Assembly (NCBI GenBank): GCA_035439505.1
Contig: DAORKJ010000007.1
Span: 11,683 to 75,682 of the forward strand
DNA from: UBA7236 sp035439505
GTDB taxonomy: Bacteria; Bacteroidota; Bacteroidia; Chitinophagales; BACL12
Length of the DNA: 64,000 bases
Direction: 5' to 3'
A program made the position numbers and the translations under genes. Shown here piece after piece: positions 59,987-64,000 of this stretch; positions within the stretch are counted from its first letter, which is position 1; each line of letters begins with the position of its first letter. Below the pieces are notes generated by a model, which was not told the origin of the DNA, ran no database searches, and saw only the letters and a program-made list of their open reading frames with translations.

Positions 59987-61881
59987 AGCTTCCATTTCAA
60001 GATAAGAAGTTCCTAATACTACTTTTCTCAATAACAATTGTGGTCACACTTGAAGTTTTATCGATTCTTGGAATTCTTATACCAATGCCTTATGCACCAT
60101 TTGTATTTGCAACCTTCATTTTAGGAATTGGTTACATCGTGCTATGGAACGGACTAAAAGCTATATTCAAGCTCAAATTTAGCAGTATCAATTTATTAAT
60201 GACCATAGCTGTTTGCGGTGCATTTTACTTGGGTGAATATCCTGAAGCTGCAGTAGTAATTGTTCTTTATGTTTTAGGAGAACGTTTAGAAGATATCGGA
60301 ATGGAAAATTCTAAATCTGCTTTAGATGAATTAGTAAGCAAAGCACCAAAGACAGCATTTGTAAAATCACTAAATGCAAATGTTGCTATAGATAATATTG
60401 AAATTGGCTCTATAATTCAGGTGAAACCGGGTGAAATGATACCACTCGACGGTAAAATATTTTCCGGCGAAACAACTGTTGATGAAGCTGCAATTACAGG
60501 AGAGCCAATTCCCAAAGACAAACGGCATGGCGATTACCTTTTTGCAGGAACACTAAATAAAAACGGTTTTATAGAAATTCAAACAACAAAACTATCCGGT
60601 GAGACCACTTTCTCAAAAATTATCCAACTAACTTTTGAAGCATCAACCAACAAAAGCGATACACAAAAGTTTATTCAGAAATTTTCAAAATTTTATACTC
60701 CAACTATTATTGCAATTGCTCTTTTAGTTTTCATGGTTCCTGTATTCGTATTTCAATTAGATCTTAATCATTGGCTGAAGCAGGCTATTACGCTTTTGGT
60801 TATAGCCTGCCCTTGCGCATTGGTAATATCTACACCAGTAGCAATCTATGCTGCAATTGGTAATGCCTCTTCTAAAGGTGCATTAGTTAAGGGTGGCAAA
60901 TATTTAGAAGCATTGGCAAATATCAAAGCCATTGCTTTAGACAAAACACGAACCATTACATTTGGAAATCCGATTGTAACAGATATTATTCCGCTTCATG
61001 GGACAAGTCGTGAAGAACTTATTGCTTGCACTGCAGGAGCTGAAATATTCAGTGAACATCCATTAGCACATGCAATAGTTGATGCTTGTCGAAACGAAGG
61101 ATTTGAACCACATGAGACCGAAAGTTTTAAAAGTATTGCAGGCAAAGGGGCAATAGCAAAATGTTTAGTGTGTGAGGATGAAACTATTTATATAGGAAAA
61201 TTGGATTTCATTAAGGAGCATCAAGATACTGATGCGGAAACTGTAAGTATTGTTGAGCAACTTTCACTCCAAGGTAAAACCAGTGTGGTAGTAAGTTTTG
61301 GTGCTGGAGTTGCCGGTGTTATCGGTTTAATGGATGAAATAAAACCAGATAGTATAATAGCATTAAAACAAATACAAGAACTACACATTGAGTCCATCAT
61401 GTTAACTGGTGACAATGAAAAAGCAGCAAATTATGTTGCAAAGATAGTAGGTATTAAAAAAATATTCGGCAATATGTTACCTGAGCATAAATCTGAGAAA
61501 TTGAATGACCTTTTGATGCAATACAGAAAAGTAGCTATGGTTGGTGATGGAATTAACGATGCACCTGCTTTAGCACTTTCTACTGTTGGTATTGCAATGG
61601 GTGCAGCCGGGAGTGACACCGCAATTGAAACGGCTAACATCGCTTTGATGAATGATAAACTATCCCTCATTCCATTTCTCATTCGCCTATCAAGAAAAAC
61701 TTTAACCAGAATAAAGTTGAATACTATAGGTGCAATAGGCGTAAAATTAATTTTCATTTTGTTGGCTTTATTTGGTTACGGCAATTTAGTATTGGCAATT
61801 GCAGCAGACGTAGGCGTAACTTTATTTGTAATAATAACCAGTTTGAATTTAATGAAATTTGAAAAAGAAACAAAATACTAG
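59983..61881 (+). CDS. P1B-type heavy-metal-transporting ATPase
   Basis: 632 residues without an N-terminal metal-binding (HMA) domain. TM pairs open the chain; the actuator TGE motif is at AAITGEPIPKDKRHGD. The ion site is CPC at Cys276-Pro-Cys278 (ACPCALVISTPVAIYAAIGNASSKGALVKGG), as in Cu/Ag or Zn/Cd ATPases. The phosphorylated Asp320 sits in DKTRTIT, where family members usually have DKTGTLT. The ATP-binding HP motif (EIFSEHPLAHA) and hinge GDGINDAPALA are intact. It expels Zn, Cd, Co, Pb or Cu from the cytosol to the periplasm for the RND pump. Its start overlaps DUF3703. Without HMA domains, regulation may rely on DUF3703. Confidence 0.92.
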   Translation: MKLPFQDKKFLILLFSITIVVTLEVLSILGILIPMPYAPFVFATFILGIGYIVLWNGLKAIFKLKFSSINLLMTIAVCGAFYLGEYPEAAVVIVLYVLGERLEDIGMENSKSALDELVSKAPKTAFVKSLNANVAIDNIEIGSIIQVKPGEMIPLDGKIFSGETTVDEAAITGEPIPKDKRHGDYLFAGTLNKNGFIEIQTTKLSGETTFSKIIQLTFEASTNKSDTQKFIQKFSKFYTPTIIAIALLVFMVPVFVFQLDLNHWLKQAITLLVIACPCALVISTPVAIYAAIGNASSKGALVKGGKYLEALANIKAIALDKTRTITFGNPIVTDIIPLHGTSREELIACTAGAEIFSEHPLAHAIVDACRNEGFEPHETESFKSIAGKGAIAKCLVCEDETIYIGKLDFIKEHQDTDAETVSIVEQLSLQGKTSVVVSFGAGVAGVIGLMDEIKPDSIIALKQIQELHIESIMLTGDNEKAANYVAKIVGIKKIFGNMLPEHKSEKLNDLLMQYRKVAMVGDGINDAPALALSTVGIAMGAAGSDTAIETANIALMNDKLSLIPFLIRLSRKTLTRIKLNTIGAIGVKLIFILLALFGYGNLVLAIAADVGVTLFVIITSLNLMKFEKETKY

Positions 61882-62013
61882 TTTTAAAATTTATATTTAC
61901 TTGACGAAACGCAATTACAAATAAAAATATACTTCCCTAAACACTTAACCAATCCGCCTCCCCCCGTCCCACCGAAATCCCCTATCTTTACCCACATAAA
62001 ACACCATCCATCC

Positions 62014-64000
62014 ATGCTCCCAACCCAGCTCAAACCAAAACAGGCGCTCAACAAAGCGTTTTTGAAGGTTAAACCTAACAGGACCGAAATTGAAGGGTTT
62101 AAAAGTAACCTAATTACCCTGCTGGATAGAACAAATGATACCGAGAGTGAGGAGTTTCATAAGAACCTGGTTTCGGATTTTTTGAAGAAGACTTATTATG
62201 ACCCAAATCATTTTATCAATACAAAGGGACGCAACGATTTGGTTATTCATAATGGGAATATTGCCAAAAGTTCGGTTGGGGTGATTGTAGAGGCTAAAAA
62301 ACCGACAAATAAGGCCGAAATGATGACCACCACCAAGCTGAATGCTAAAGCATTTCAGGAATTGGTGTTGTATTATTTGCGGGAACGTATTACGCATAAA
62401 AATTTAGAGGTAAAACACTTAGTTGCTACCAATATTAATGAGTGGTTTATTTTTGATGCTACATTATTTGACCGCTTGTTTGCACAAAATAAAAATCTGG
62501 TAAAACAGTTTACAGATTTTGAAGATGGACGCCTTGCTGATACCAAAACGGATTTCTTTTACAAACAAATAGCTGAACCGTTTATTGAAAGTATCACCGG
62601 CGAAATCACATTTACCTATTTTAATATTCAGGATTTTCAAAAGCCACTGCGCAATGCAGCTAAAGCCGACGATAATGCACTCATTGCTTTATTTAAATTA
62701 CTTTCTCCTGAACACCTTTTAAAACTGCCATTTACTAACGATAGCAATAGTCTCGATAAACGATTTTATAGCGAATTATTACATATTATCGGTTTAACAG
62801 AAACAAAGGAAGGTGGTAAAAAATTGATTGAACGCCATAAAGCTGGTGAGCGCCATTCAGGGACCATATTGGAAGATACCATTATTCAATTGGATAGTCT
62901 CGATAAGCTGAGCAGGCTTGAAAAACCTAACCAATTTGGTGCTAATCAAAATGAACGACTGTTTAATGTTGGATTGGAGTTATCCATTACCTGGATAAAC
63001 AGGATTTTATTTCTGAAACTGCTTGAAGCGCAGTTGATCACTTATCACAAAGGTGATGCTAATTACTCGTTCCTTAATCTCGACAAAATAAAAAATTACG
63101 ATGACCTGAATAGTTTGTTTTTTCAGGTATTGGCTCGTAAATATGATGAGCGTAACGATGATGTAAAAAAGGTATTTGCACAAGTGCCTTACCTCAACTC
63201 TTCACTATTTGAACCAACAGACCTTGAACAGGTTACATTGTTTATCAGTAATCTGAAGGATGATAAAACTATTCCGGTAATATCCTCTACGGTGCTAAAG
63301 GACCAACATGGCAAAAAACTTACCGGCAATTTGAAAACGCTGGAATATTTATTTGCCTTTTTAAATGCTTATGATTTTAGCAGTGAAGGGTCCGAAGAAA
63401 TTCAGGAGGATAATAAAACATTAATTAACGCCTCTGTTTTAGGTTTAATATTCGAAAAAATAAACGGATATAAAGATGGTTCGTTTTTTACACCGGGCTT
63501 TATTACCATGTATATGTGCCGCGAAACCATCAGGAAGGCAGTAGTGCAGAAATTTAATGAAGTTAAAAACTGGAATTGCACAAGTATTGATGACCTATAC
63601 GATAAAATTGAGGATCGTGCAGATGCAAACAACATTGTAAACAGTATTAAAATTTGCGACCCGGCAGTTGGCTCAGGACACTTTTTGGTTTCTGCCCTCA
63701 ATGAAATGATTGCCGTTAAAAACGATCTAAACATACTGCAGGATAGAACCGGTAAACGTTTGAAGGAATACAATGTGGAAGTAGTAAATGACGAATTAAT
63801 TGTCACCGACGAAGATGCCGAATTATTTGAATACAATCCCAATAATAAAGAAAGTCAACGCATTCAAGAAACACTCTTCCACGAAAAACAAACTATTATT
63901 GAAAACTGCCTTTTTGGTGTCGACATTAATACGAATTCGGTGAAAATATGCCGTTTGCGTTTATGGATTGAATTATTAAAAAATGCGTATTATAAAAATG
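62014..64000 (+). CDS. Type IIG-like restriction-methylase (Eco57I family), 3' end cut by window
   Basis: 662 residues are visible and the frame runs off the window. The N-terminus has LKPKQALNKAFLKVKPNR, typical of the DUF7149-type start in these enzymes. A PD-(D/E)xK-like nuclease site follows: Asp75 (GRNDLVI) and Glu93-Ala-Lys95 (VIVEAKKP). The methylase starts at ~540 with motif I, DPAVGSGHFLVSALNEM (549-565), and FGVDINTNSVKICRLRLW (~634-651), the second SAM-binding strand. The NPPY motif lies beyond the window. The enzyme would both methylate adenine at its target and cut unmodified DNA. It stands about 130 nt after the ATPase gene, whose spacer has TATCTTTA (61983-61990) as a weak promoter. 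Confidence 0.9.
   Translation, partial: MLPTQLKPKQALNKAFLKVKPNRTEIEGFKSNLITLLDRTNDTESEEFHKNLVSDFLKKTYYDPNHFINTKGRNDLVIHNGNIAKSSVGVIVEAKKPTNKAEMMTTTKLNAKAFQELVLYYLRERITHKNLEVKHLVATNINEWFIFDATLFDRLFAQNKNLVKQFTDFEDGRLADTKTDFFYKQIAEPFIESITGEITFTYFNIQDFQKPLRNAAKADDNALIALFKLLSPEHLLKLPFTNDSNSLDKRFYSELLHIIGLTETKEGGKKLIERHKAGERHSGTILEDTIIQLDSLDKLSRLEKPNQFGANQNERLFNVGLELSITWINRILFLKLLEAQLITYHKGDANYSFLNLDKIKNYDDLNSLFFQVLARKYDERNDDVKKVFAQVPYLNSSLFEPTDLEQVTLFISNLKDDKTIPVISSTVLKDQHGKKLTGNLKTLEYLFAFLNAYDFSSEGSEEIQEDNKTLINASVLGLIFEKINGYKDGSFFTPGFITMYMCRETIRKAVVQKFNEVKNWNCTSIDDLYDKIEDRADANNIVNSIKICDPAVGSGHFLVSALNEMIAVKNDLNILQDRTGKRLKEYNVEVVNDELIVTDEDAELFEYNPNNKESQRIQETLFHEKQTIIENCLFGVDINTNSVKICRLRLWIELLKNAYYKN

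Noticed and set aside
1..64000. tRNA, rRNA or tmRNA genes
   Set aside because: No cloverleaf or conserved rRNA segment was recognised in any spacer on either strand; a tRNAscan-SE and Infernal run would be decisive.
1..64000. Insertion sequences or prophage
   Set aside because: No transposase, integrase or phage structural gene is seen; only non-coding repeats were found.

Overview
The window is AT-rich chromosomal DNA from a member of the Bacteroidota, probably a Chitinophagales- or Saprospirales-like lineage. Four things support this. At least nine proteins end in a type A sorting domain of the type IX secretion system (T9SS). Promoters follow the Bacteroidota TAnnTTTG pattern. Family-specific proteins are present (GLPGLI, carboxypeptidase-regulatory/TonB-type barrels, a CusA-TolC fusion, DUF4331, GIN-domain adhesin). 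Shine-Dalgarno sites are essentially absent. Three runs of exactly 100 N mark assembly gaps (27652-27751, 34478-34577, 42092-42191), so this is a draft or metagenome assembly. I found no rRNA, tRNA, CRISPR array or insertion sequence.

Layout. 1-8.4 kb: the end of a hypothetical gene, then T9SS beta-propeller proteins, including two tandem paralogues with duplicated 3' ends and terminators, and a 57-residue membrane protein with its own promoter and terminator. 8.5-26 kb: ordinary metabolic and envelope genes, namely a sodium:solute symporter, M1 peptidase, two sulfotransferases, a glycosyltransferase, a Calx-beta T9SS protein, an esterase lipoprotein, a C1 peptidase, a DUF5916 protein, a fatty acid desaturase and a metallo-beta-lactamase-fold hydrolase. 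25.9-30.6 kb: a minus-strand operon of TPR lipoprotein, HupE/UreJ-like protein, small membrane protein and TonB-dependent receptor, probably for metal uptake, with hairpins between cistrons. 30.9-34.3 kb: GIN-domain lipoprotein, ECF sigma factor and a one-TM protein with a surface-repeat C-terminus, very tightly spaced. 34.6-40.4 kb: an outer-membrane barrel plus GLPGLI protein, divergent from a histidine kinase/response regulator pair, with a tandem 10-bp repeat between them.

40.5-52.3 kb: two GloVer-repeat T9SS proteins, an ELWxxDGT-repeat T9SS protein, a broken intradiol dioxygenase, a WecG-type glycosyltransferase with an NAD-dependent epimerase/dehydratase, and two tandem DUF4331 proteins. 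52.4-53.0 kb: a repeat-rich, partly GC-rich intergenic block. 53.0-61.9 kb: a HigA-type antitoxin without toxin, then a heavy-metal resistance operon (DUF6660, CusA-TolC fusion, His-rich adaptor, DUF3703, P1B ATPase). 62.0-64.0 kb: the first 662 codons of a type IIG-like restriction-methylase that runs off the window.

The more distinctive units are the GIN/sigma/surface-repeat operon, the HupE-TonB operon (possibly linked to the DUF4331 pair), the OmpR-like operator between the two-component system and the GLPGLI/barrel operon, and the DUF3703-P1B ATPase coupling. No complete system of a clearly new kind could be shown from sequence alone.
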